A DNA stretch of 12,551 nucleotides from DASXAQ01 sp036406615 (GTDB lineage: Bacteria; Actinomycetota; UBA4738): assembly GCA_036406615.1 (NCBI GenBank), contig DASXAQ010000039.1, positions 1-12,551 of the forward strand, written 5' to 3'. The position numbers and the translations under genes were made by a program. The notes under the pieces were generated by a model. It was not told the origin of the DNA. It made no database searches and worked only from the letters and a program-made list of their open reading frames with translations. Positions 1 to 7,226 of this stretch are shown here, in pieces (the stretch's first letter is position 1; the number at the start of each line of letters is the position of its first letter).

Positions 1-960
1 CTGGAGGAGATGCCGGCGACGCGTGAGGCGCTGGGTGAGGGGGAGATCTCCGGGTCGTCGGTCAGGGTTCTGGTCGGTGCCCATGACTCGAGCCCGGAGC
101 CATTCGACGAAGCCGAGCCGATGCTCGTGGATGCCGCCAAGTCGCTGACGCACCGGGAACTGTCCTACGCCGTCAGGTATTGGCGCCAGGCGGCCGATGC
201 CGCACGAGCCGAGCGCGCAGCCGACGAGCAGCACGACCAGCGGCGGCTGTCGGTGTCGGCCACGGCCTTCGGGATGGTCCGGGTCGACGGGGACCTGGAC
301 CCGGAGACGGGGCAATCGATGATCACCGCGCTCCGGGCGGTCATGGACGCGGAGGCGCGTGCGGGAGGCGCCGTGGATCCGCGAACCCCGGGGCAGCGCC
401 GGGCCGATGCGCTCGGGGAGATCTGCCGGCAGTGGCTGGACGGCAAGGACCGTCCTGCCGTTGCCGGGGAGCGTCCGCACGTGACGCTGACGGTCGGGCT
501 CGAGGCTCTGAGTGGGGAGCGCGCCAGCGGGGCCGGCTCCCGGGCCGTTCCATCCGCGCCGTGTGCGCTGCAGGACACCGGGCCGGTGACGCCTGAGACA
601 GCGCGGCGGATCGCCTGTGACGCGTCGGTGGCTCGGATCGTGCTCGGGCCACGCTCAGAACCGCTGGACGTGGGAAGGAGAACGCCGGTCGTCCCGGCCG
701 GGATGCGGCGGGCCGTGGTGGCCCGAGACGGCCACTGCCGGTTCCCGGGATGCGATCGTCCCGAGAGCTGGTGCGACGCGCACCACGTGGTGCACTGGGC
801 AGATGGCGGGGTCACCGGGCTTGGCAACCTCGTGCTGATGTGCAGGCGCCACCATCGGATGGTCCACGGCTCGGGTGGGTTCCGGCTGGCGCTGGAGGGC
901 GGCGAGCCTGTGTTTCGACGGTGCGACGGGTCGGTCCTGGAGGATCGGGCGCCGCCGTAG
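1..960 (+). CDS. DUF222/HNH endonuclease domain protein, 5' truncated by window edge
   Basis: The C-terminal part carries a clear HNH nuclease motif. There is a CX4C pair in CRFPGC, then DAHHVVHW with its histidines, NLVLMC with the conserved Asn and Cys, and a final HHRMVH, all within about residues 235-287 counted from the ATG at 10. The Ala/Arg-rich region before it, with DPETG and the GQRRADAL segment, matches the DUF222 domain (13E12-repeat family) typical of actinobacteria. Family members usually exceed 400 residues. The frame is open at bases 1-9 with no stop, so the true start probably lies outside the window and the ATG at 10 is not a reliable start. The family is presumed to be a metal-dependent DNA nuclease; its cellular role is unknown and copies are often scattered through a genome. 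It appears unrelated to the operon that follows. Confidence 0.85.
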   Translation: MEEMPATREALGEGEISGSSVRVLVGAHDSSPEPFDEAEPMLVDAAKSLTHRELSYAVRYWRQAADAARAERAADEQHDQRRLSVSATAFGMVRVDGDLDPETGQSMITALRAVMDAEARAGGAVDPRTPGQRRADALGEICRQWLDGKDRPAVAGERPHVTLTVGLEALSGERASGAGSRAVPSAPCALQDTGPVTPETARRIACDASVARIVLGPRSEPLDVGRRTPVVPAGMRRAVVARDGHCRFPGCDRPESWCDAHHVVHWADGGVTGLGNLVLMCRRHHRMVHGSGGFRLALEGGEPVFRRCDGSVLEDRAPP

Positions 961-981
961 CTGCTCAAACCTGGCCGCTGG

Positions 982-998
982 CCCCAAAAGGGGTTCTT
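982..998 (+). terminator. Weak candidate terminator after the HNH gene
   Basis: A 4-bp stem, CCCC-AAAA-GGGG at 982-993, is followed by the short pyrimidine run TTCTT. The stem is short and the T run is interrupted and overlaps the predicted -35 box of the next promoter, so function is doubtful. Confidence 0.25.
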
Positions 999-1026
999 GA
1001 CGACTCTCGTTGCCGCCGCCTAGGCT
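997..1026 (+). promoter_or_regulatory. Predicted sigma-70-type promoter of the iclR-led operon
   Basis: A -35 hexamer TTGACG (997-1002) is followed, after 18 bases, by TAGGCT (1021-1026), which fits the TANNNT -10 pattern of actinobacterial housekeeping promoters. Transcription would start near 1033, about 30 bases before the TTG start at 1064. The gap of about 100 bases between genes and the tight packing downstream make this the likely promoter for the whole cluster up to 8203. Confidence 0.55.
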
Positions 1027-1036
1027 TGGTCTGGTG

Positions 1037-1051
1037 TTGCGCTATACGCAA
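1037..1051 (+). promoter_or_regulatory. Inverted repeat, candidate IclR-type operator
   Basis: TTGCG-CTATA-CGCAA is a perfect 5-bp inverted repeat around a 5-bp spacer. It lies just downstream of the predicted -10 box, over the expected start of transcription, and directly before the ribosome binding site of the IclR gene. IclR regulators bind short palindromes of about this size as dimers, so autoregulation is plausible. It occurs once here and assignment to this regulator is inference. Confidence 0.4.
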
Positions 1052-1057
1052 GAGGGA
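1051..1057 (+). promoter_or_regulatory. Ribosome binding site fixing the iclR start
   Basis: AGAGGGA lies 6 bases before the TTG at 1064. An in-frame TTG at 1010 would begin upstream of the predicted -10 box and has no comparable site, so 1064 is preferred. Confidence 0.55.
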
Positions 1058-1063
1058 CGTGCA

Positions 1064-1855
1064 TTGAGCAACAGTCAGGGGTCGGGCGTCCAGTCGGTGG
1101 GACGGGCGATCACGATCCTGGAGCTGCTGGCCGACAGCGACGGGGAGCTCGGGGTGACCGAGCTCGGACGGCGGCTGGGGGTACACAAGGCAACGGCGTC
1201 GCGCCTGGTCGCCACGCTGGCCGACCACGGGCTGGTGGAGCGGAACCCCGTGACGGACAAGTACCGGCTGGGGTTCGGCCTGATCCACCTCGCCGGTTCC
1301 GCGGCGTCGGGCATGGGGCTGCTGCGCGAGGCCCGGCCGGTCCTGGAGGACCTGGCGGAGCGAACGCTCGAGACGGTCAACCTCGCGGTCCTCGACGGCG
1401 ACGCCGTGCTGAACGTGGACCAGATCACGTCGCCCCGCACCGTCGCCAGCCGCAGCTGGGTCGGGCGCCGAACCCCCTACCACTGCACGGCCAACGGCAA
1501 GGTGCTGCTCGCGTATCTGGACGAGGGGGCACGTGAGCGGCTGCTGTCGATGCCGCTGGCGGCGTTCACGCCCAACGCCATCACCGACCCGGACGCGTTG
1601 CGGACGCAGCTGGCCGAGGTGCGGGCGCGCGGCTTCGCCCGAACGGTCGAGGAGCTCGAGGAAGGTCTGAACGCCGTCGCCGCACCCGTCCGGCGCGCCG
1701 ACGGCGAGGTCATCGCCGCGGTCAGCGTCGCGGGCCCGGCGTTTCGCATGCGCGCGGGCGACCTGCCGCGCATCGCCCGGCTTGCGCTGGACGCGGCCGC
1801 GTCCATCTCCCGCCGGATGGGTTTCGTCGAAAGGAGGCACTCCGTTGGCGGTTGA
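1064..1855 (+). CDS. IclR-family transcriptional regulator
   Basis: From the TTG at 1064 the protein has 263 residues, close to the usual 250-270 for the family. Residues about 11-70 form the N-terminal winged helix-turn-helix: SVGRAITILELL, then VTELGRRLGVHKATASRLV as the recognition unit, then a wing ending in DKYRLGFGL. Residues about 80-255 match the IclR effector-binding domain, including the HCTANGKVLLAYL segment, the ARGFARTVEELEEGLNAVAAPV segment and GEVIAAVSVAGP. IclR proteins act as dimers or tetramers on short palindromes and often sense aromatic or small organic acids. Here the gene leads the operon on the same strand and overlaps the next gene by 11 bases, so it probably controls the downstream demethylation genes and itself. 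The effector cannot be read from the sequence. Confidence 0.93.
   Translation: MSNSQGSGVQSVGRAITILELLADSDGELGVTELGRRLGVHKATASRLVATLADHGLVERNPVTDKYRLGFGLIHLAGSAASGMGLLREARPVLEDLAERTLETVNLAVLDGDAVLNVDQITSPRTVASRSWVGRRTPYHCTANGKVLLAYLDEGARERLLSMPLAAFTPNAITDPDALRTQLAEVRARGFARTVEELEEGLNAVAAPVRRADGEVIAAVSVAGPAFRMRAGDLPRIARLALDAAASISRRMGFVERRHSVGG
1831..1837 (+). promoter_or_regulatory. Strong ribosome binding site fixing the methyltransferase start
   Basis: AAGGAGG lies 7 bases before the TTG at 1845, inside the end of the IclR gene. It decides for the TTG start rather than an in-frame ATG at 1782 buried in the IclR coding region. Confidence 0.75.
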
Positions 1856-3020
1856 GCCGAACCCGGGGATCCTGCTGTACACGCGGATCCGAAAGTCGCC
1901 GTACTTCTACGCGTCGCGCGAGCACGGCGTGAAGCGCTACAGCGTCTACAACCACACGTTCCACCCGCGCCACTACGGCGACCCGGTCGACGAGTACTGG
2001 CACCTGCTGAACCACGTCACGATGTGGGACGTCGGCGTCGAACGCCAGATCGAGATCTCGGGTCCCGACGCGTTCCGGTTCACCAACATGATGGTGCCGC
2101 GCGACATGAACACGTGCGCCGTGCGCCAGGCCAAGTATGTGTTCGTCACCGCGCCCGACGGCGGGATCATCAACGACCCGGTGCTCCTGCGGCTGGAGGA
2201 GAACAAGTTCTGGTTGTCGCTGGCCGACAGCGACGTGGGCCTGTGGGCCCAGGGCCTGGCCTACCACTCCGGCATGGACGTGAGCATCAAGGAGGTGGAC
2301 GTCGCGCCCGTGCAGATCCAGGGCCCGAAGTCGAAGGGGCTCATGGCCGACCTGTTCGGCGAACAGATCCTGGACATCCCCTACTACTGGATGTCGCAGG
2401 ACCTGACGCTGAACGGCATGGACGTTGTGGTGTCGCGCACCGGCTACACCAGCGAGCTCGGGTACGAGATCTACCTTCGCGACGCGACCCAGAACGGCGT
2501 CAAGCTCTGGAACACGGTCCTGGAAGCCGGTGCGGCGCACGACCTTCGCGTGATCGGGCCGTGCCACATCCGGCGCATCGAGGGCGGCATCCTGGCGTTC
2601 GGGTGCGACATCTGGTACGACACGAACCCCTTCGAGGTCGACATGGGCTACACGTGGATGGTCGACCTGGACCAGGAGGACGACTTCGTCGGCAAGGAGG
2701 CCCTGGCCAAGATCAAGGCGGAGGGGCCGGCCCGCAAGCTGGTCGGCATCGAGATCGAAGGGCCGAACGTCGGCACGTACATCGACAGCGAGATGGTGGA
2801 CGTGTATCCGGTCTTCCGAGGCGACGCCCAGGTGGGCACCGTCACGTCCGCGTGCCACTCACCTCGCCTGGACAAGAACATCGGGTTCGCCATGCTGCCG
2901 ATCGAGTACGCCGAACCGCTCGGGCAGGAGTTCCAGGTCGAAACCCAGCACGGTCGATACCGGGGCGTGACCGTCGAGAAGCCGTTCATCGACCCGAACA
3001 AGGAGATCCCCAAGCAGTGA
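1845..3020 (+). CDS. GcvT/DmdA-like tetrahydrofolate-dependent methyltransferase (aminomethyltransferase family)
   Basis: The 391-residue protein is a full-length, stand-alone member of the GcvT fold. The N-terminal part, with YSVYNH and EYWHLLNHVTMWDV (about 32-62) and RQIEISGPDAF (68-77), resembles DMSP demethylase DmdA more than the glycine-cleavage T protein. TAPDGGIINDPVLLRL (102-117) carries Asp111, at the place of the T-protein Asp that contacts folate. The C-terminal barrel is seen in VTSACHSPRLDKNIGFAML (333-351). The region that reads RSGWSKQGG in DmdA (from memory) is RTGYTSELGYE here (198-208), closer to the T-protein RTGYTGEDG. Transfer of a methyl group from an N- or S-methyl donor to THF is likely; the donor is unknown. 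It overlaps the IclR gene by 11 bases and the MetF-like gene by 4. Genuine DMSP demethylase is possible but not favoured. Confidence 0.85.
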   Translation: MAVEPNPGILLYTRIRKSPYFYASREHGVKRYSVYNHTFHPRHYGDPVDEYWHLLNHVTMWDVGVERQIEISGPDAFRFTNMMVPRDMNTCAVRQAKYVFVTAPDGGIINDPVLLRLEENKFWLSLADSDVGLWAQGLAYHSGMDVSIKEVDVAPVQIQGPKSKGLMADLFGEQILDIPYYWMSQDLTLNGMDVVVSRTGYTSELGYEIYLRDATQNGVKLWNTVLEAGAAHDLRVIGPCHIRRIEGGILAFGCDIWYDTNPFEVDMGYTWMVDLDQEDDFVGKEALAKIKAEGPARKLVGIEIEGPNVGTYIDSEMVDVYPVFRGDAQVGTVTSACHSPRLDKNIGFAMLPIEYAEPLGQEFQVETQHGRYRGVTVEKPFIDPNKEIPKQ

Positions 3021-3895
3021 CGAACGCCGGCGGATTCCGGTCGCCGGCCGGCCTGCTTGCCCGGCCGCGGTTCGAGCTGATCCCCATGCGCGGCGTGGAG
3101 GAGCAGCTCCGGTTCCTGCCGCCCGGCGCGACCGTGACGGTGACGTGCTCGCCGCGCAAGGGGATCGACGCCACGCTCGACACGGCGCAGATGCTTGCGG
3201 CCCAGGGCTTCCGCGCGGCGCCGCACGTGTCGGCGCGACTGGTCCGCGACCGTTCGCACCTGGCCGACGTCCTGGAGCGGGTGGCGGCCATCGGGGCCGT
3301 GGAGCTGTTCGTGGTCGGCGGCGACGTGGCCCAGCCGGTCGGGCCGTACGCGTCCGGGCTGGACCTGCTTCGCGACGCGGCCGAGATCGGCGCCACGCTT
3401 CCGCCGGTGGGGATCCCCGCGTACCCCGACGGGCATCCGCTGATCGACCGCGAGGCGCTGACGCAGGCGCTGCTGGACAAGCGCGCGTTCGCGGGGCACG
3501 TCGTCACGCAGATCTGCTTCGACCCAGCCCGGATCGCGCACTGGCTGGACGCCGTGCGCACCCGGGGAATGGACCTGCCCGTGTACCTGGGCGTGCCCGG
3601 CGTGCTCAAGCGGCGCAAGCTGATGGAGATCTCGCTTCGCGTCGGCGTGGGCGAGACCGCCCGCTACATCGGTCACCACGCGGGCATCGTGGCCCGCCTG
3701 GTGCGCCGCGGCGCGTATCGTCCCGACGCGTTCGTCGTGGGCGCGGCGGCCCAGATGGGCGGTCCGGACTCGGGCGTGGCCGGGATCCACCTGAATACGT
3801 TCAACCAGGTCCAGGCCACCGAGCGGTGGCGGCGCGAGGTGCTGGCCGCGTACGCCTGGGACGCCGAGACGCCGGAGGAAGACGCCGCCTCCTGA
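3017..3895 (+). CDS. MetF-like methylenetetrahydrofolate reductase
   Basis: The 292-residue protein, begun at the GTG of a GTGA overlap, has the length and order of motifs of a bacterial MTHFR TIM barrel. RFELIP (18-23) holds Glu20, where MetF has the Glu of FEFFPP. VTVTCSPRKG (40-49) follows. VVGGDVAQP (99-107) has the conserved Asp103 that interacts with FAD and folate. GIPAYPDGHP (132-141) matches the AYPE-HPE stretch, and VVTQICFDP (162-170) matches TQFFFD with its Gln. The enzyme interconverts 5-methyl-THF and 5,10-methylene-THF using FAD. Placed after a folate methyltransferase, it most likely runs in the oxidative direction to recover methylene-THF, as known for the LigM-MetF pair of Sphingobium SYK-6. 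It may also be an ordinary biosynthetic MetF; no methionine gene is nearby. AAGGAG at 3000-3005 could serve as ribosome binding site. Confidence 0.82.
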   Translation: MTNAGGFRSPAGLLARPRFELIPMRGVEEQLRFLPPGATVTVTCSPRKGIDATLDTAQMLAAQGFRAAPHVSARLVRDRSHLADVLERVAAIGAVELFVVGGDVAQPVGPYASGLDLLRDAAEIGATLPPVGIPAYPDGHPLIDREALTQALLDKRAFAGHVVTQICFDPARIAHWLDAVRTRGMDLPVYLGVPGVLKRRKLMEISLRVGVGETARYIGHHAGIVARLVRRGAYRPDAFVVGAAAQMGGPDSGVAGIHLNTFNQVQATERWRREVLAAYAWDAETPEEDAAS

Positions 3896-3920
3896 CCCAT
3901 CGATCCACTGGGAGGACACC

Positions 3921-3927
3921 GAAGGAG
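3921..3927 (+). promoter_or_regulatory. Ribosome binding site of the flavoprotein gene
   Basis: GAAGGAG lies 7 bases before the ATG at 3935. The 39-base gap after the MetF-like gene shows no promoter or terminator, so read-through is expected. Confidence 0.65.
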
Positions 3928-3934
3928 CCGAACG

Positions 3935-6454
3935 ATGGACACAGTGCCGAAGCAGGCCAACGCGGTGGTGATCGGCGCCGGCATCGTCGGCAACAGCATG
4001 GCGTACCACCTGGCCGCGCTCGGCTGGCGCGACATCGTCCTGTTCGACAAGGGGCCGCTGCCGAACCCGGGCGGCTCGACGGGGCACGCCTCGAACTTCA
4101 TCTTCCTGGTCGACCACTCCAAGGAGATGACGGCGTTCACCGTGGACAGCGCGAACCAGTACAAGGAGCTCGGCGTGTTCACCGAGAGCGGCGGCGTCGA
4201 GGTCGCGCGCACGCCCGAGCGGGTGCAGGAGCTGAAGCGCCGGATGGCCTCAGCGGCCTCTTGGGGGATCGAGCCGGTCGAGCTGCTCACGCCGGCCGAG
4301 ACGCAGAAGTTGGTGCCGTTCCTGAATGCGGACGCCATCCTCGGCTCGTTCTACACGCCCGGCGTCGGCGTCGTGGACTCGCTTCGCGCCGGCACGCTGA
4401 TGCGCGAACGCGCCGAGGAGATGGGCGCGCTGTCCGTCTGGCCGAACACGGAGATCCTGGGCATCGACGTCGAACGGGGGCGGGTCGCCGGCGTTCGCAC
4501 CGATCGCGGCGACGTCCGCACGCAGACGGTCGTGGTCTGCTGCGGCATCTGGAGCCCGCGGATCGCGCGCATGGCGGGAGCGAGCATCCCGTTGACGCCG
4601 GCCGTACATCAGATGATCGACGTCGGGCCGGTCCCGCAGTTCGCCGCGACGGTCGGGGAGATCGAGTTCCCGATCGTGCGCGATGTGGACACGAACATGT
4701 ACGAGCGACAGCACGGCGGTGAGCTGGAGATCGGCTCGTACGCGCACCGCCCGATCCTGATGGAGGCCGACGACATCCCCTCGATCGAGGCGTCGGCGCT
4801 GTCGCCCTCCGAGCTCCCGTTCACGCAGGCGGACTTCGACGCACAGATGGAGGATGCGCTCGAGCTGATGCCGGACATCCTGGCCGACGAGAGCGTCGGG
4901 GTGAAGTACGCGATCAACGGCCTGCTGTCGCTGACGCCGGACGGCATGCCCATTCTGGGCGAGACGCCCGAGGCGCGCGGCCTGTGGGCCGCGTCCGCGA
5001 TCTGGATCAAGGAGGCGCCCGGGATCGCCAGGGCCGTCGCCCAGTGGATGACCGACGGCTGTCCCGAGATCGACCCGCACGCATCCGACGTCGCCCGGTT
5101 CTACCCGCACCAGCGCACGGGCGTGCACGTCCGGGCGCGGGCCGACGAGGGCTACAACAAGACCTACGGCATCGTGCACCCGATGGAGCAGTGGGCGTCG
5201 AACCGCGAGATCCGGCTGTCACCGATGAACCAGCGCGAGCGCGAGCTGGAGGCGGTGTTCTTCGAGACCGCCGGCTGGGAGCGTCCGTTCTGGTACGAGT
5301 CGAACCGTGGCCTCCTCGGGGAGTTCGGGGATCGCGTGATGCCGCGCGAGGCCGAATGGGAGTCCCGGTGGTGGTCGCCCATCATCAACGCCGAGCACCT
5401 GGCGATGCGGGAGCGGGTCGGCATGGTCGACCTGTCCGCGTTCGCGATCTTCGACGTGACCGGCCCCGGCGCCCTGGACTACCTGCAGACCGTGGCCGTC
5501 AACCAGATGGACGTGCCCGAGGGCCGCGTGGTGTACACGCCGCTGCTGAACCCGGCCGGCGGCGTGAAGGCGGACCTGACCATCATGCGGCTGGGGCCGA
5601 ACGAGTTTCGCGTGGTGACCGGCGGCGGGTCGGGGATGTCGGACCGCAAGTGGTTCGCGGACCACCTGCCGGAAGACGGGTCGGCGCAGCTGCTGGACGT
5701 CACGTCCGCGTGGACGACGGTCGGGGTCTGGGGACCGCGGGCGCGAGACCTCGTGTCGTCGATCTCCCCCGACGACGTGTCGAACGAAGGCTTCCCGTTC
5801 GCCTCATGCCGGTGGATCACCCTGGGGCCGGTGCGCGCGCTCGCCTCGCGCATCTCGTACGTGGGCGAGCTTGGCTGGGAGCTGTATGCGCCGTTCGAGG
5901 AGGGCCGCCGCCTCTGGGACACGCTGTGGGAGGCCGGGCGGGAGTTCGGCGTGGTTCCCGTCGGCATCGGCGTGTACGCGACGACGGCGCGGCTCGAAAA
6001 GGGCTACCGCGCTCACGGCAACGAGCTGGAGCTCGAGTACGACCTGGTGGAAGCCGGCCTGGCCCGCGCCTCGGTGAAGGAGTGGGAGTTCGTCGGCCGC
6101 GAGGCGTACCTGCGCCGGCGCGAGGGCGAGCCGGCGGCCAGGCTGTGCACGTTGACGATCGACGACCCAACGTCCTCGACCGGCGTCAAGCGCTACCCGC
6201 TGGGCCGCGAGCCGATCCTTGCCGCGGACGGCGCGCCGATCGTCGACGCGAAGGGCCGGCGCTCGTTCGCCACGACGGCCGGGTCCGGCCCGTCCGTCGG
6301 AAAGCACATCCTGATGGCGTACCTGCCCCCCGAGCTCGCGTCTCCCAGCACCGGGCTGCAGGTCGAGTACTTCGGCGAGCGGTACCCCGTCACGGTGGCC
6401 GTCGCCGGCAGCGGCGCGCTGTTCGACCCGGGCAACGAACGCCTGAAGAGCTGA
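3935..6454 (+). CDS. Dimethylglycine/sarcosine dehydrogenase-type FAD oxidoreductase fused to a GcvT folate module
   Basis: The 839 residues match the two-part layout of dimethylglycine oxidase (about 830 residues), dimethylglycine dehydrogenase and sarcosine dehydrogenase. The N-terminal half is a DAO-type flavin domain with VVIGAGIVG (11-19) for the dinucleotide. GGSTGHAS (46-53) has His51 where this family attaches FAD covalently. TPAVHQM has His225, and NMYERQHGG has Tyr256, both matching active-site positions recalled for Arthrobacter dimethylglycine oxidase. YAINGLLSLTPDGMPILGE (325-343) closes the domain, and SPMNQRERELEAVFF with GWERPFWYESN leads into the GcvT half. There Asp547 in GGVKADLTI is the expected folate contact, and the C-terminal barrel runs to the end. 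It should oxidise an N-methyl amine and pass the methyl carbon to THF as 5,10-methylene-THF. The etfBA genes 4 bases downstream favour a dehydrogenase over an oxidase. Dimethylglycine and sarcosine are the main candidates. Confidence 0.88.
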   Translation: MDTVPKQANAVVIGAGIVGNSMAYHLAALGWRDIVLFDKGPLPNPGGSTGHASNFIFLVDHSKEMTAFTVDSANQYKELGVFTESGGVEVARTPERVQELKRRMASAASWGIEPVELLTPAETQKLVPFLNADAILGSFYTPGVGVVDSLRAGTLMRERAEEMGALSVWPNTEILGIDVERGRVAGVRTDRGDVRTQTVVVCCGIWSPRIARMAGASIPLTPAVHQMIDVGPVPQFAATVGEIEFPIVRDVDTNMYERQHGGELEIGSYAHRPILMEADDIPSIEASALSPSELPFTQADFDAQMEDALELMPDILADESVGVKYAINGLLSLTPDGMPILGETPEARGLWAASAIWIKEAPGIARAVAQWMTDGCPEIDPHASDVARFYPHQRTGVHVRARADEGYNKTYGIVHPMEQWASNREIRLSPMNQRERELEAVFFETAGWERPFWYESNRGLLGEFGDRVMPREAEWESRWWSPIINAEHLAMRERVGMVDLSAFAIFDVTGPGALDYLQTVAVNQMDVPEGRVVYTPLLNPAGGVKADLTIMRLGPNEFRVVTGGGSGMSDRKWFADHLPEDGSAQLLDVTSAWTTVGVWGPRARDLVSSISPDDVSNEGFPFASCRWITLGPVRALASRISYVGELGWELYAPFEEGRRLWDTLWEAGREFGVVPVGIGVYATTARLEKGYRAHGNELELEYDLVEAGLARASVKEWEFVGREAYLRRREGEPAARLCTLTIDDPTSSTGVKRYPLGREPILAADGAPIVDAKGRRSFATTAGSGPSVGKHILMAYLPPELASPSTGLQVEYFGERYPVTVAVAGSGALFDPGNERLKS

Positions 6455-6458
6455 TCGC

Positions 6459-7226
6459 GTGAACGTGCTGGTGTGCGTGAAGCGGGTCCCCGCGACCGGC
6501 GGGCGGATCCTGTTGACCGAGGACCAGCGGGAGATCGACACGCGGTACCTCGGCTTCACGGTGAGCCCGCACGAGGAGTGCGCGGCCGAGGAGGCCGTGC
6601 GCCTGGTGACGGAGCACGGCGGGTCGTCCGTTGTCCTCACGCTGGGACCGCCCGAGGCCGAGGAGCAGCTTCGCGACGCCATGGCGATCGGGATCGACCG
6701 CGGGATCCTGCTGGAAAGCGGTGGGCGGGAATGGGATCCGGTGGCGACCGCCGCGGCGATCGTGGACGCGATCCGTGCCGACGAGGCCGCGTCCGGCCGG
6801 TTCGACCTGCTCCTGTTCGGCAACGAGGCGGCCGACAGCGGCGACTATCAGGTGGGCGCGCGCGTCGCCCATGTGCTGGGACTGCCCTGCGTCACCGGCA
6901 TCAAGGGGTTGGAGGTGCGCGACGGGAGGGCGACCGTCCGGCGGGAGGCGCCGGGCGGCGGTTGGGAGGTCTTCGAGCTCCCGCTGCCGGCCCTGGTGGC
7001 CGTGAAGGAGGGCATCAACCTGCCGCGGTTTCCGTCCGTCCCCGGGCGGCTGAAGGCCAGGAAGAAGGAGGTCGCCCGCGTCCGGCCCGAGTGGCGCGAC
7101 GGCGGGCTTCGACTGCAGCGCCTCGCGCTGCCGCGCGAGCAGGAGGGGTCGGTGGAGATCCTGGGGGAGGGGCCCGCCGCCGCGCCGGCGGTCGTCGCGG
7201 TGCTGCAACGACTGGGGCTCGTGTGA
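6459..7226 (+). CDS. etfB: Electron transfer flavoprotein beta subunit
   Basis: The 255 residues match the family length. MNVLVCVKRVP begins the nucleotide-binding alpha/beta domain. FDLLLFGNEAADSGDYQVGARVAHVLGLP (115-143) is the EtfB signature region. INLPRFPSVPGRLKARKKE (186-204) corresponds to the recognition loop that docks on partner dehydrogenases; the loop Leu of human ETF (Leu195, in ATLP) is Val here. ETF is a soluble heterodimer that takes electrons from flavin dehydrogenases and passes them to the quinone pool via ETF-quinone oxidoreductase, which is not seen in this window. The GTG start lies 4 bases after the flavoprotein stop, with GAAGAG before it, so the two are almost certainly co-transcribed. 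This makes the upstream flavoprotein its likely dedicated donor. Confidence 0.92.
   Translation: MNVLVCVKRVPATGGRILLTEDQREIDTRYLGFTVSPHEECAAEEAVRLVTEHGGSSVVLTLGPPEAEEQLRDAMAIGIDRGILLESGGREWDPVATAAAIVDAIRADEAASGRFDLLLFGNEAADSGDYQVGARVAHVLGLPCVTGIKGLEVRDGRATVRREAPGGGWEVFELPLPALVAVKEGINLPRFPSVPGRLKARKKEVARVRPEWRDGGLRLQRLALPREQEGSVEILGEGPAAAPAVVAVLQRLGLV

Noticed and set aside
1010..1063. Longer IclR start at the TTG at 1010
   Set aside because: It lies upstream of the predicted -10 box and lacks a ribosome binding site; the TTG at 1064 has AGAGGGA at good spacing and gives the normal family length.
1845..3020. Naming the methyltransferase dmdA or gcvT
   Set aside because: It resembles DmdA in its N-terminal half but has a T-protein-like RTGYTSELG stretch at the substrate region, and no glycine-cleavage P, H or L genes are near. 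Only the broader family is supported.
2648..4117. Long antisense reading frames, here and at 965-1882, 1722-2858, 4250-5179, 5804-6823, 6848-8599, 8765-10390 and 10531-11511
   Set aside because: They run opposite to well-recognised genes, show no family motifs, have Arg/His/Gln-rich composition typical of GC-rich shadow frames, and lack ribosome binding sites.
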